Below, piece by piece: positions 48,601 through 59,656 of a stretch of DNA of 64,000 nucleotides (positions within the stretch are counted from its first letter, which is position 1; each line of letters opens with the position of its first letter). The translations under genes were made by a program, and so were the position numbers. The notes under the pieces are model-generated. The model did not search any database. It saw nothing but the letters and a program-made list of their open reading frames with translations, and had not been told where the DNA came from. Where the stretch lies: the NCBI GenBank assembly GCA_022575985.1, contig JAKSXM010000007.1:65998501-66062500 (forward strand), read 5' to 3'. The DNA is from Anagrus nilaparvatae (lineage: Eukaryota > Arthropoda > Insecta > Hymenoptera > Mymaridae).

Positions 48601-48781
48601 AGATTATATTTCCAATTTGTTTTACTTGTTTTATTGCTTAATTATTAAATAATTAAATAAAAAGTAAGTAAATAACCTAATATTATACTAATACATATAC
48701 AATTGTACATATGTATGTAGCGTCGATAATTCAGAAATCGAAAAAAAAACCAACAAAATTGCGTCTTACTATTGTAACACC
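45661..48781. other. Spacer between the two convergent genes
   Basis: AT-rich, 3.1 kb, no supported gene. A family B repeat (ATGGAACATG, TTAGAATAAT, TTTAGGGAC motifs) lies at 47767-48000. A GC-richer patch at 48000-48240 has an open frame on the minus strand without a recognisable domain. Confidence 0.55.
47767..48000. repeat. Dispersed repeat family B, copy 2
   Basis: Begins ATGGAACATGCTTATAAGG and carries repeated TTAGAATAATTTCAATTTAGG and TTAGGGA motifs, like 11291-11568. The inverted right end seen in copy 1 is not recognisable here. Confidence 0.5.
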
Positions 48782-50869
48782 TTAAAATATTAAATGTCTT
48801 TTTTTGCTTTTCTTCGTTTTTTGAATTTCTTGATCAAAATTTAAATGCTTTAAAGAATGATAATAATCAACAAGCTGAGCAGATTTTAAATCTCCTAATC
48901 TGTTTCTTGTTGATGAGTGAATGTAAGTCCAACTAGAAAAATAACCTTCAATCAAAGCTGTAGAAGCTGGAATCAACATCAATTTTACGGCAAATTTTGA
49001 TAATTCAGGCATGATGAATTGCAGATAATTCCAAAACGATATAGGAGATTCGCACCTTTCAGCAAAATTGTCATAATCGTGCATATTTCTTTCAAACCTT
49101 AAAAGTTCTTGTTTTCCTTGATTATTCAAATTTTCTTGAATAAAAAGGTTACCCATACCAAATTGCAAGTTATCCAAGGAACGGCCTTTATATTTATGAT
49201 GGAGAATGTTTGCAGCGAAGCAAACAGGTCGTAAAGCTTTTGATATTCTTAACTTGACTGCATTATGATCATCATTGACTTGTAAAAGCAAAGATATCCA
49301 GTATTCTGTTGCATCTGCAATATTATATTCAGGGTCTTGGCATTTATTTATCAGTTTGCATATTGGAGTCAGTTTTCGAATACAAGTAAATAATTTGTCT
49401 ATAAATTCTCCATCATTTAATTTATCTACAATATCATGTGGAATATTAACATCTTCTAGTCTACTAATGTCCTTTAATTTATCAATATTCAATAAAACAG
49501 ATTCAAATGAATCGCGAACGTAACAAAATCTTGTATCTGGAAAATTTCTTAATTTAGTACCCCCTAACCTTAAAAGTAATGACTCGTGTTTTGGTGTACT
49601 GAATACAGTTATTATTTCTCTTACTTCTTTGTACAAATCTTCATCCATTAAAGATTTAATAAGCAAGTTTCCACTATGACTGGAGCACGTCGATTGCCAT
49701 AAACTTTGCAGATTCGCTGTTTCAGCTAGTCTCCCAGCTCTAACAATTTTACTATCATTGTCTGTCACAATTGCATATATATTAGTATCATAAACTTCTT
49801 TAGCTAGCAAAATAGCATTGTTAATATGATAAGCCAAATTTTCTCCATCTTCTGTTTCTAATGAAATATCATTAAAAGTAAGAAACGTTTGATAAGTATG
49901 GATATTGCGAACTGTGAAGACTAAATACTTTTTATTAACTGCTTTATTTTTCCAGCCATCTACCAAAAGAATGCTATCTGTATTTTTTAAAAGACTTTTC
50001 TTTTGATCAATAATATCATCATAGCAAGACCTAAGAATAGAAGTTGCTAAAGTTTGCCTACAAGGCGGTTTGTAATTAACTTTTATATTGCACAAAGTAT
50101 CAACTAAATCAATAAAATGCTTATTTTCCACGGATCTAAAAGATACGCTGCACGAAAAAAAAAAATTTGCAACTTTTTTATCTACCATTTTCTTAACTTC
50201 CTCAAAATCCATATCATCATCTTCGGAGGTGTTTTCATTTTCAACATTTCTATTTTCATGACGCCTACAAAATTTGGTGATAAGTATATAATTTGTCAAA
50301 AGTGAAATAGATATATAAATAAAAGTTTTGAGCCATCGCTCATACATCAAATCTTGGACAATAAAAAAATCTAAAGTATTAAAATAATAACAATTGAAAT
50401 AATAACAATTGAAATTATCAAAACTAAAACTTTCGAAAAATTTAAGTTGTGACATAATTGTAGTTAATATTTACATTTTTTTTTTCATTTAAAATAGGTT
50501 TAAAACAAGTTGTATATAATTTTATATGATTAAAGAACTTACACACTATTTATTTCATTATTTGATGCAACATTTTCTAAAAAATTGGAAGTATTTTTTT
50601 CAATGGTATTATTGGAAACATCCAATTGTTTCTTTTGCATGATATCGCAGATATTTCTGAAAAATAGAAAATTTTATCAATATTTGATATGATATTATTG
50701 TAATAGCAAATTGCAAATGTGCAAAAAACCTGTGACTATTTAAACTTCTGAAGGAGCAAAAGCGTATAATACTTTTACAAGAATTGCAAATCACTCCTTC
50801 TATTTTATAATTATCAATATTTCTCAATTTAGAAAATCCAGTATAGTCTAAACTTGATTTTCTAGGCAT
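48782..50869 (-). CDS. hAT transposase with BED finger (gene 2)
   Basis: Minus-strand exons 50869-50730, 50656-50543 and 50264-48782, all GT-AG, phases consistent, 578 residues. N-terminus: BED-type finger C-x2-C-x14-H-x3-C (CNSC to SHRNIC). An acidic linker follows (ENTSEDDDMDFEE). The DUF659/hAT-type RNase H core has LLVDGW (Asp about 187), IVTDND (Asp about 253) and the CSSHSGNLL block. The C-terminal hAT dimerisation region has IPASTALIEGYFSS (Glu about 524) and STRNRL. These would be the DDE triad by comparison with known hAT enzymes such as Hermes; that assignment is from memory of the family. The frame is intact, so it could be active. The start is set at MPRK because it aligns with MPRT of gene 1. 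A basic tail (KKSKKR) may be a nuclear signal. Confidence 0.88.
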
Positions 50870-51142
50870 GTTAACCAAATCATCCAATTCAGAACCTGAG
50901 TTTATATAATGTTGTGAACAAGTTAAAGAGTAAACCCAAAAATTGTTTAAGTAAGGTATAAGATCTGAAAAAAAATTTTATTTATTTTAATGTTTATAGT
51001 AAAAATAATCATGCACGATTTAGAAAATAAAAATATTTATTTTATATTTAAGTGTGGTATCTTAAAAAAAACTTGGTTATATTCTATTTGTTGTCAAGGA
51101 ATAAAAAAAATATTCGGTTTTAAATGTTTTAAAATTCAGTTA
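50870..51142. other. Upstream region of the transposase gene
   Basis: About 270 bp between the transposase start and the S2 array. It must hold the promoter unless the satellite does. No specific element identified. Confidence 0.45.
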
Positions 51143-53721
51143 AAGCTTGACGTGTCGTTTTTTTACTAAAGTCCGCTGCATTAGGTTATGTGGGTATAAA
51201 GCTTGACGTGTCGTTTTTTTACTAAAGCCCGCTCAATTAGGTTAAGTAGGTATAAAGCTTGACGTGTCGTTTTTTTACTAAAGCCCGCTCAATTAGGTTA
51301 TGTGGGTATAAAGCTTGACGTGTCGTTTTTTTACTAAAGTCCGCTGCATTAGGTTATGTGGGTATAAAGCTTGACGTGTCGTTTTTTTACTAAAGTCCGC
51401 TGCATTAGGTTATGTGGGTATAAAGCTTGACGTGTCGTTTTTTTACTAAAGTCCGCTGCATTAGGTTATGTGGGTATAAAGCTTGACGTGTCGTTTTTTT
51501 ACTAAAGCCCGCTCAATTAGGTTATGTGGGTATAAAGCTTGACGTGTCGTTTTTTTATTACAGCCCGCTCAATTAGGTTATGTGGGTATGAAGCTTGACG
51601 TGTCGTTTTTTTATTAAAGCCCGCTCAATTAGGTTATGTGGGTATAAAGCTTGACGTGTCGTTTTTTTACTAAAGTCCGCTGGATTAGGTTATGTGGGTA
51701 TAAAGCTTGACGTGTCGTTTTTTTATTAAAGCCCGCTCAATTAGGTTATGTGGGTATAAAGCTTGACGTGTCGTTTTTTTACTAAAGTCTGCTGGATTAG
51801 GTTATGTGGGTATAAAGCTTGACGTGTCGTTTTTTTACTAAAGTCCGCTGGATTAGGTTATGTGGGTATAAAGCTTGACGTGTCGTTTTTTTATTAAAGT
51901 CCGCTGGATTAGGTTATGTGGGTATAAAGCTTGACGTGTCGTTTTTTACTAAAGTCCGCTGCATTAGGTTATGTGGGTATAAAGCTTGACGTGTCGTTCT
52001 TTTACTAAAGTCCGCCGCATTATGTTATGTGGGTATAAAGCTTGACGTGTCGTTTTTTTACTAAAGTCTGCTGGATTAGGTTATGTGGGTATAAAGCTTG
52101 ACGTGTCGTTTTTTTACTAAAGCCCGCTCAATTAGGTTATGTGGGTATAAAGCTTGACGTGTCGTTTTTTTACTAAAGTCCGCTGCATTAGGTTATGTGG
52201 GTATAAAGCTTGACGTGTCGTTTTTTACTAAAGTCCGCTGCATTAGGTTATGTGGGTATAAAGCTTGACGTGTCGTTTTTTTATTAAAGCCCGCTCAATT
52301 AGGTTATGTGGGTATAAAGCTTGACGTGTCGTTTTTTTATTAAAGCCCGCTCAATTAGGTTATGTGGGTATAAAGCTTGACGTGTCGTTTTTTTACTAAA
52401 GTCCGCTGCATTAGGTTATGTGGGTATAAAGCTTGACGTGTAGTTTTTTTACTAAAGCCCGCTCAATTAGGTTATGTGGGTATAAAGCTTGACGTGTCGT
52501 TTTTTTACTAAAGTCCGCTGGATTAGGTTATGTGGGTATAAAGCTTGACGTGTCGTTTTTTTACTAAAGTCCGCTGCATTAGGTTATGTGGGTATAAAGC
52601 TTGACGTGTCGTTTTTTACTAAAGTCCGCTGCATTAGGTTATGTGGGTATAAAGCTTGACGTGTCGTTTTTTTACTAAAGTCTGCTTCATTAGGTTATGT
52701 GGGTATAAAGCTTGACGTGTCGTTTTTTTACTATAGTCCGCTGCATTAGGTTATGTGGGTATAAAGTTTTCGTGTCGTTTTTTTACTAAAGTCCGCTGCA
52801 TTATGTTATGTGGGTATAAAGCTTGACGTGTCGTTTTTTTACTAAAGTCCGCTGCATTAGGTTATGTAGGTATAAAGCTTGACGTGTCGTTTTTTTACTA
52901 AAGTCCGCTGCATTAGGTTATGTGGGTATAAAGCTTGACGTGTAGTTTTTTTACTAAAGCCCGCTCAATTAGGTTATGTGGGTATAAAGCTTGACGTGTC
53001 GTTTTTTTATTAAAGCCCGCTCAATTAGGTTATGTGGGTATAAAGCTTGACGTGTCGTTTTTTTACTAAAGTCCGCTGCATTAGGTTATGTGGGTATAAA
53101 GCTTGACGTGTAGTTTTTTTACTAAAGCCCGCTCAATTAGGTTATGTGGGTATAAAGCTTGACGTGTCGTTTTTTTATTAAAGCCCGCTCAATTAGGTTA
53201 TGTGGGTATAAAGCTTGACGTGTCGTTTTTTACTAAAGTCCGCAGCATTAGGTTATGTGGGTAGAAAGCTCGACGTTTCGCTTTATTACTAAAGTCCGCT
53301 GCATTATGTTATGTGGGTATAAAGCTTGACGTGTCGTTTTTTTACTAAAGTCCGCCGCATTATGTTATGTGGGTATAAAGCTTGACGTGTCGTTTTTTTA
53401 CTAAAGTCTGCTGGATTAGGTTATGTGGGTATAAAGCTTGACGTGTCGTTTTTTTACTAAAGTCCGCTGCATTAGGTTATGTGGGTATAAAGCTTGACGT
53501 GTCGTTTTTTACTAAAGTCCGCTTCATTAGGTTATGTGGGTATAAAGCTTAACGTGTCGTTTTTTTACTATAGTCCGCTGCATTAGGTTATGTGGGTATA
53601 AAGTTTGACGTGTCGTTTTTTTACTAAAGTCCGCTGCATTAGGTTATGTGGGTATAAAGCTTGACGTGTCGTTTTTTTACTAAAGTCCGCTGCATAAGGC
53701 TATGTGGGTGTAATGCTTGAC
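51143..53721 (-). repeat. 56-bp satellite S2, right array (about 46 units, inverted)
   Basis: Inverse of the left array; on the plus strand each unit reads GTGGGTATAAAGCTTGACGT. Outer units match the left array unit by unit except for two missing units; inner units differ more in order and number. Every unit carries TATAAA pointing outward from the gene region. Confidence 0.95.
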
Positions 53722-56004
53722 GTGTCATTTTTTTTAAATTTAGACGTCTTACTTAAGTTATGTGGTGAATGTCTTGTATTTTGTAAAGAAAGATCTTCCT
53801 TAAGCTATTTGGGAGTCGGGCATATCGTGTGGTTTTTATTTTATATAGGCCTTTTTAATGTTATGAAAGTCTGGTGGTATAGTTTTTGTATTCTGATATA
53901 TACATTTATTGGGGAAAAAAATAGGATGTAAAAAAAATTTTTCAATGAATCGATGCTAAATAATGTTCTATATTTTATATTCAAAGATTTTTAATTCAAA
54001 AAATTTGTAAAAAAATCTTGATTAATTTAGTAGCTCAAATTTGCAGGATATTTTAAGTGCTAGTATCTCTCTGCGCCTGCAGTCAATAATTAAAATTTTT
54101 TTTTTTTTAAATTTTAAAGGACATAAATTTTGATAAATGGCTACAAGAATCAAAGATTTCAGAGGTTTCTATTTCTTGAAATCTTAAATTGAAAAATAAT
54201 ATTTTATCCACCTGATTCAATCTTAATGTTTGAGGTAAATGCAGAATTTGTTATGTATGAAAAAGTTGTTTTTATTTTGAGCACAGATGATAAATGTGTA
54301 TTGGGTTAAAAGATTTTTGATTTCACAAATTGGATCAAATTTTTTCATTATTTGTTAATTTTAATTTTGATTATATATTTTCTTAATCTTACACTATTTT
54401 TAATTAATTTAATAGAATTATGAGTGAACCTATCATGGATGCAGAGTTAGATTTAATATTCTATACGAGCATACGTCTTTGCAAGTAATTGATTCACATG
54501 AGCTCGGACAACTGGTTGTTAAAATAATAATTAACTAAATTAGTTAAATTAACTTGAACTGCCTAGGCCTCAGGTAAATAAGTAATCTAAGTTGATTGCA
54601 GTTGATTCATTAAAAATATACTTACATTGTTCAGCTGAAGTAAAGAACAATAATTATATTGATGATGTCTCAGCGAGGAATTTTTGAATATTTTGGTATC
54701 TTCAGTATTCAGAATTCAGATCCTATGTTTTCTCAGATCTAAAATTGAAAGCATATTATTGTAACTATATGTTTGTCTCTTTTGTTAAATTAAAAAATTT
54801 TTAAATATATTTAAAATAACATAATTTTCACATTTTTTGGTAATTTAGATTTAATTTTCTTATTTTTATTCTCTTATATGTAACAATTTGTTAATTATAT
54901 TAATTATGAAAATTATTATTTTTGTTATATTATGATAAAGTATTAATTGTTGTGAAAAGCTGTTAAAAATATTCAAAAAATTTATTGTCATTATTTGTTA
55001 ATTTAAATTTTGAATGAATATATATTTTCTTAATCTTACACTATTTTTAATTAATTTCATAGATTTATAAGTGAATCTTTGTAATCATGGTTGCAGATTT
55101 AGATTTAATATTCTAAAATTTGATAATACGAGCATACTTCTTTGCAAATAACTGATTCAAATGAGCTCGGACAACTGGTTAATAAAATAAGAATCAACTA
55201 AATTAGTTAAATTAACTTGAACTGCCTAAACCTAAGGTAAATAAGTAACCTAAGTTGATTGTAGTTGATTCATTTAAATTGTACTTACATTGTTTAGCTA
55301 AATTGAAGAACAATGAGTATATTGATGATGCCTCAGCGAGGAATTTTTAAATAATTTGGTAGCTTGAGTAACTATATATTCAGAATTCAGATTACTGTTT
55401 TCTCAGATCTAAAATTGAAAGCATATAATTGTAATTTAATGTTTGTCTCTTTTGTTGAATAAGAAAATTTAAAAATATTTTTAAAACAACATAATTTGCA
55501 CAATGTTTGGTAATTTACATTAAATTTTCTTACATTTATTCTCTCATTTGTAAAAATTTATTAATTTTATTAATTATTATTGTATTTTATGTTGTATTTT
55601 ATCAATTAATGTTTTTGTTATATGATAAAGTATTTTTGTAAAAATTTGTTAAAAATATTTAAAAAATCAGTTAATACAATGTGACAATATTATGTAAATA
55701 AGATTTCTTTTTAAATATTTTCATTAATTTGTAGTTGAATATTTACTTACTTTATTTTCATAAACTTCAGATTATTCTTTATTTTTTATTTACACTGTAT
55801 TTTTTTCTTTTATTTTAAATTATTAACAAATTTAATAAACAACTGACATTTTTTTACAAAATAAACCATGCATGCTCTTTCCGTCTGCTCTTACAATGAT
55901 ATTATCTATAGGGTCACTAGATTTTTAATATACTTATAAAATACCGTATATTATACCTATAAGATACGTATATTATACCCGCGCAAGGTATTTTAACAAC
56001 CGTG
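53722..56004. repeat. Terminal inverted repeat, right (about 2.28 kb)
   Basis: Reverse complement of 37283-39565 with exact positional symmetry. Confidence 0.92.
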
Positions 56005-56012
56005 GTACTTAG
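56005..56012. repeat. 8-bp target-site duplication, right copy
   Basis: GTACTTAG, identical to 37275-37282. Confidence 0.95.
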
Positions 56013-56830
56013 GAGTGTTGCTGGATACGAAACCTAGCTTCATGGCGCAGATTCGGAGAAGTACGGAGAAGGCTGCTAGGTCTACTACTGCGTTAAGCAG
56101 GCTCATGAGAAACACGTGCAGACCTAAGACTGGAAAGCGCAGGCTTCTTATGTCGGTAACCAACTACATACTACTGTATGGTGCAGAAGTATGGACCGAC
56201 TGCATAAAGAAGGTCACTTATGCGTCTAAGCTTACGAGCGTGCAGAGGCAAGGAGCCCTGCGAATCTCCTGTGCCTATCGAACAGTGTCGTTGGAGGCAG
56301 CTCTGGTCATTGCTGGGGTAATCCCGATAGATCTGCTGGCTCTTGAGAGACAGTATATCTATCTGAACAAAGAGAGGGAAGGTATTGACCGCGCGAAGGC
56401 TACTTCGCGCCAGATCAGCCTAAGCGATTGGCAGAAGCGCTGGACCGACTACACGGAGAGCAAATGGACCAAGAGATTGATAGGAGAGATATCACCTTGG
56501 ATAAATAGAGGGCATGGGGACATTAATTATTTTTTGACCCAATTCCTAAGTGGACATGGACTTTTTTTCTCCTACCTCTTTCGGATCCAGAAGATGAATA
56601 GTGCTGAATGTATATACTGTCCTGGCAAAGAAGACACGCCGGAACACACATTCTTCAAATGCGATAGGTGGGCTGCTAAAAAGTTTCAATTAGAAGCTAA
56701 CATCGGTCAAATCACACCTGAGAATGTGGTTACCCTGATGCTTCGAAATGAAGAAGTATGGTCCAAAATTGGCCAGTATGTGGAGTACATACTCCGCACC
56801 AAAAAACCTGAAGTCCAAGGTATAGGCTAA
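56013..56830 (+). pseudogene. R1-like retrotransposon, 3' part after the hAT insertion
   Basis: Continues the ORF2 frame interrupted at 37282: with one copy of the 8-bp duplication counted, FKYL reads straight into GVLLDTKPSF. It contains the post-RT region and the C-terminal zinc motif (CIYCPGKEDTPEHTFFKC) and stops at 56828-56830. The insertion itself causes no loss of retrotransposon bases. Confidence 0.92.
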
Positions 56831-57065
56831 TATTAAGACGTATTGCTGTTATCCGGATGACTGCAGCTGTTGTACTAACATACTATCATCCCTGCAGTTA
56901 CTCTTGATACCGCAAGCAATAGTAAATGGTAGGATAATATTTATTTATTTATTTTATTTATGTATCTATTTATATATATTTATTTATTTATTTATTTATT
57001 TATTAACCTTCTTTTTGATGATAATGAGAAATAACGTATATTTTTAGCTAACATATATTTTTATT
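56831..57065 (+). other. 3' UTR and simple-sequence tail of the R1-like element
   Basis: About 105 bp of UTR follow the ORF2 stop, then a TTTATTTATT-rich tract (56940-57004) that may be the retrotransposon's tail or a later expansion. Confidence 0.5.
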
Positions 57066-57069
57066 AAAG

Positions 57070-57361
57070 ATGACAGTACATAAAGACGAAATTTCAACCA
57101 GATGGAATGACGGAGTCCTTAACCAGACTGGCGAGTCAGTGGATGCAAGTCAAAATATGGAGTTCATGAATAGAACTAAATGGCCTTGAACCTGTCCTGA
57201 AGTAATGTGATAACAGTCCCGGGATAGGCTCGCATAAGGTAGGAAGGGAGTGGAGTTTTAGTGGGTATAGGCAAGGTAGGTCGAGTCCCACATAACTGTC
57301 AGTTCGGATGCTGATCAGTATGCGTAATGCATTTCTCCACTTCCTACGCAAAAAAAAAAAC
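57070..57361 (+). mobile_element. 3' fragment of another non-LTR retrotransposon
   Basis: GC-richer block with GTCCCGGGATAGGCTCGCAT, TGGAGTTTTAGTGGGTATAG and GTCGAGTCCCACATAACTG, ending in an A11 run at 57350-57360. This is the look of an R1/I-clade 3' UTR. It could also be the true 3' end of the neighbouring R1-like copy. Confidence 0.55.
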
Positions 57362-57780
57362 CTAACATAACTAAAAAGCTCATTATTTTAGTGACGTTTT
57401 TTTAAATTGTATAATACTATGATACTTTTTTTGGTAATTTTCTTGGATAACTAATGGTTTTTTATAGTTTCTTTTCAATTAATAGCTTCCAAAATAAATT
57501 TAAAATAAAAAAATTTATGGCGGTAATCGTAATAATTCTTGCAAAAATGTGGTAATCAAAAGATAAACCTCCTTAAAAATTTACAAAAATATAAAATATA
57601 AACTTTTATTTATTTATTATTTTTTCATTGAAAAACCTTCTAACTATAGTTAAATACATAAATAGCATTGATTTTCAAGATGTCGCTTTTCTCACGTTAC
57701 TTTCCAATACAGAAGTATAAAAACATTTTCAAATAACATTAAAAAAATTTTTTTTTGTTAAAAAGGTATAACAATTATTT

Positions 57781-58475
57781 TTAAAATATTAATTCTTTTT
57801 CTGATAGTGGATCAAATCTTTTATCAATATTACTCTTTGAAATTTCTTTCAATGACTTTGGATTCCAATTTGGTTTTTTATCTTTATCCATTAATAACGC
57901 CCTAACACCTAAAAAATTAATTATTGAGTTTAAATGAAACAAAATAACAGTTTTTAATAAGTAAAATATTAAATTATGCCTTCAACAAAATCACTTTGTC
58001 TGTCTAATAAAGTAACTCCTAATCTATATTCCATTTTTAAGCAATCAGACAAAGACATATTTTGACCTTTTTCAATTGCTGCTTTTGTTATATTTAAAGA
58101 AGTTGGTGACATTTTATTCAATGATTTTACAACTTCGTTTGACCATTCAGAATTATTTTTTTGCAATCTAGTAAATAAAATTATTTTTCATATTTACAAT
58201 AATTATTTAAATATCATTTATACTAATAATTGAGTACTGTCAGATACTGTGCTGTTACCTTAAAATTATTTCTTCGACTGTTGGAGCAGAAAAACATTCA
58301 TTTATTACATTAATGTAAGGATTTAAACTCAATTCTGTATTTATATTTTTCATACTGTAATTTTTTAAAATTGAATCTGTATTATGAGGTTCATTATATA
58401 ATTGCTCAATGACATCTTCAAGTTTTTCTAACGAAACGTAATGGGTTGCAATACCAGAAAGTAATACATCTACAC
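57781..58475 (-). CDS. HIBCH: 3-hydroxyisobutyryl-CoA hydrolase, last three exons
   Basis: Minus-strand exons 58475-58259, 58167-57980 and 57908-57781 give the C-terminal 177 residues of a mitochondrial crotonase-fold enzyme of valine catabolism. Blocks: GVDVLLSGIATHYV, NECFSAPTVEEIILRL, SEWSNEVVKSL, MSPTSLNITKAAIEKG, CLKMEYRLGV, DFVEGVRALLMDKD, PNWNPKSL, and a stop after KELIF. All phases join. The donor after exon 58167-57980 is GC (GAAG|GCATAA), not GT. An acceptor (TTATTCAG) shows that more exons lie upstream, toward higher coordinates. None is recognisable in 58.5-64 kb, so the intron is either at least 5.5 kb or the gene was cut by the gypsy-type insertion. Confidence 0.88.
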
Positions 58476-58544
58476 CTGAATAATAAATTATTTAATTATT
58501 TCAAAATATTTAAGAAACTAAATACTTATCTTTGACCGAAAATG

Positions 58545-59656
58545 ACTAATTTTGAGGAACCTGGAAAATGGCACAAGAAGGTTGCACGGGGGCAGAAGGC
58601 GCTGAATGGATCTTACCAACGGGCGATTGGCAAGACTCCGTTTGAAGTGATGTTTGGAGTAAAAATGAGAATGCCTGAGGATGTGGACCTAATAAAGATG
58701 ATAGATGAGGAAATGTACGAAAGTTTCCACGAACAGAGAAGAAAAGTTCGTGAGCAGGCAAGACAGCAGATCGAGAGGGTGCAAGAAGAGAACCGTAGAA
58801 CGTTTAATAAGAAGCGAAAGCCAGCGACAAAGTACCGAGTACGAGACATTCTCGCAATTTTAAGCAATCAATGGAGACCTGGGCTAAAATTAGCAGTTCG
58901 GAGTTACGGGCCATGTCTCACCAAAGTCAAGGACAATGATCTTTACGATGTGATCAAAGCGGGTGATCACGACGGACCAATGACTACCAACTGTAGAGCA
59001 GACGAGATGACGCCTTGGCGGGGTTTCGCAGACGATCTGGATCCCAACGATTAGAAGGTTACACACGAAGAGGGTACTGACAATTATGATGGCCAAGAAG
59101 AAGGCCACCTGGGGCATGTGGGCCGAGTTGTAGGATTGGGAAAATATCTAAAATTTCGTATATATATGTGTATGTTCGTAGATCTTTTGTATTAGTTTAT
59201 CGGTATATTTTGTAGATTTTACAGCTTCAAAACTTTAAAATATTATATGGCAGGTATATCGTTACCTGGCATAGCTTTTGACTGTATTACGCGTTAACGG
59301 ATTCATGACGGGATGAGTCGGACTCTAAGGAATGTGGCGTGTTTTTTATTTAACTAGTGTTTTTAGGAGAAAGTCCATTAGAGTCAGTGTTTGATGGACC
59401 GTTGATTTAGAGGCATGTAATTGATATGTAAAGATAGGGCGTGTTGTTAAATTAGGAGTGGCTATTATGTATCAGTGCAGTCTTGTATTTTTGTATGTAC
59501 AGATTTTTTGTATGCAATTTTTGGAGTGATAAGACGATTTAATAGAAGCCTGTATTTTATTCTTTAAGAATTATATATTCAATAAATGTGGGTTTTATTT
59601 GTATTAAAATAAACTTAAAGTGTTGTTATTGTGTTGGATCTATGCCTATTCCTACA
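58545..59656 (+). mobile_element. gypsy-type LTR retrotransposon, 3' fragment
   Basis: Contains the end of pol: the integrase C-terminal part (RAIGKTPFEVMFGVKMRMP, QIERVQEENRRTFNKKRKPA, ILSNQW, DLYDVI, ADEMTPWRGF) up to the stop at 59052-59054, then about 75 bp and one LTR. The 5' LTR, gag and most of pol are missing. It sits in the HIBCH intron in the opposite orientation. The reading frame in the remaining piece is intact. Confidence 0.85.
59129..59656 (+). repeat. 3' LTR, 528 bp
   Basis: Starts TGTAGGA and ends TCCTACA, a perfect TG...CA terminal inverted repeat. A polyadenylation-like AATAAA occurs near 59580. Confidence 0.8.

Larger units (their letters stand above)
37283..56004. mobile_element. 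18.7 kb autonomous-looking hAT-type transposon with satellite arms
   Basis: Ends CACGGTTGTTAAAATACC and its inverse are flanked by an exact 8-bp duplication in a retrotransposon ORF. Layout: 2.29 kb terminal inverted repeat, 56-bp satellite array S2 (about 32 units), piggyBac remnant, BED gene 1 (+), 3.1 kb spacer, BED-hAT transposase gene 2 (-), inverted S2 array (about 46 units), 2.29 kb terminal inverted repeat. Identical open frames in the two termini occupy coordinates that sum to exactly 93287 with their partners (37283+56004 gives the same), so there is no net indel over at least 2.29 kb. hAT elements are usually a few kb with TIRs of 10-30 bp, so both the size and the arms are extraordinary. 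Confidence 0.9.

Noticed and set aside
37283..56004. Pure assembly artefact as explanation for the 18.7 kb inverted structure
   Set aside because: The exact 8-bp duplication, the reading frame resuming across the gap and the unequal satellite counts are hard to get from a mirrored assembly. It is still worth a long-read check.
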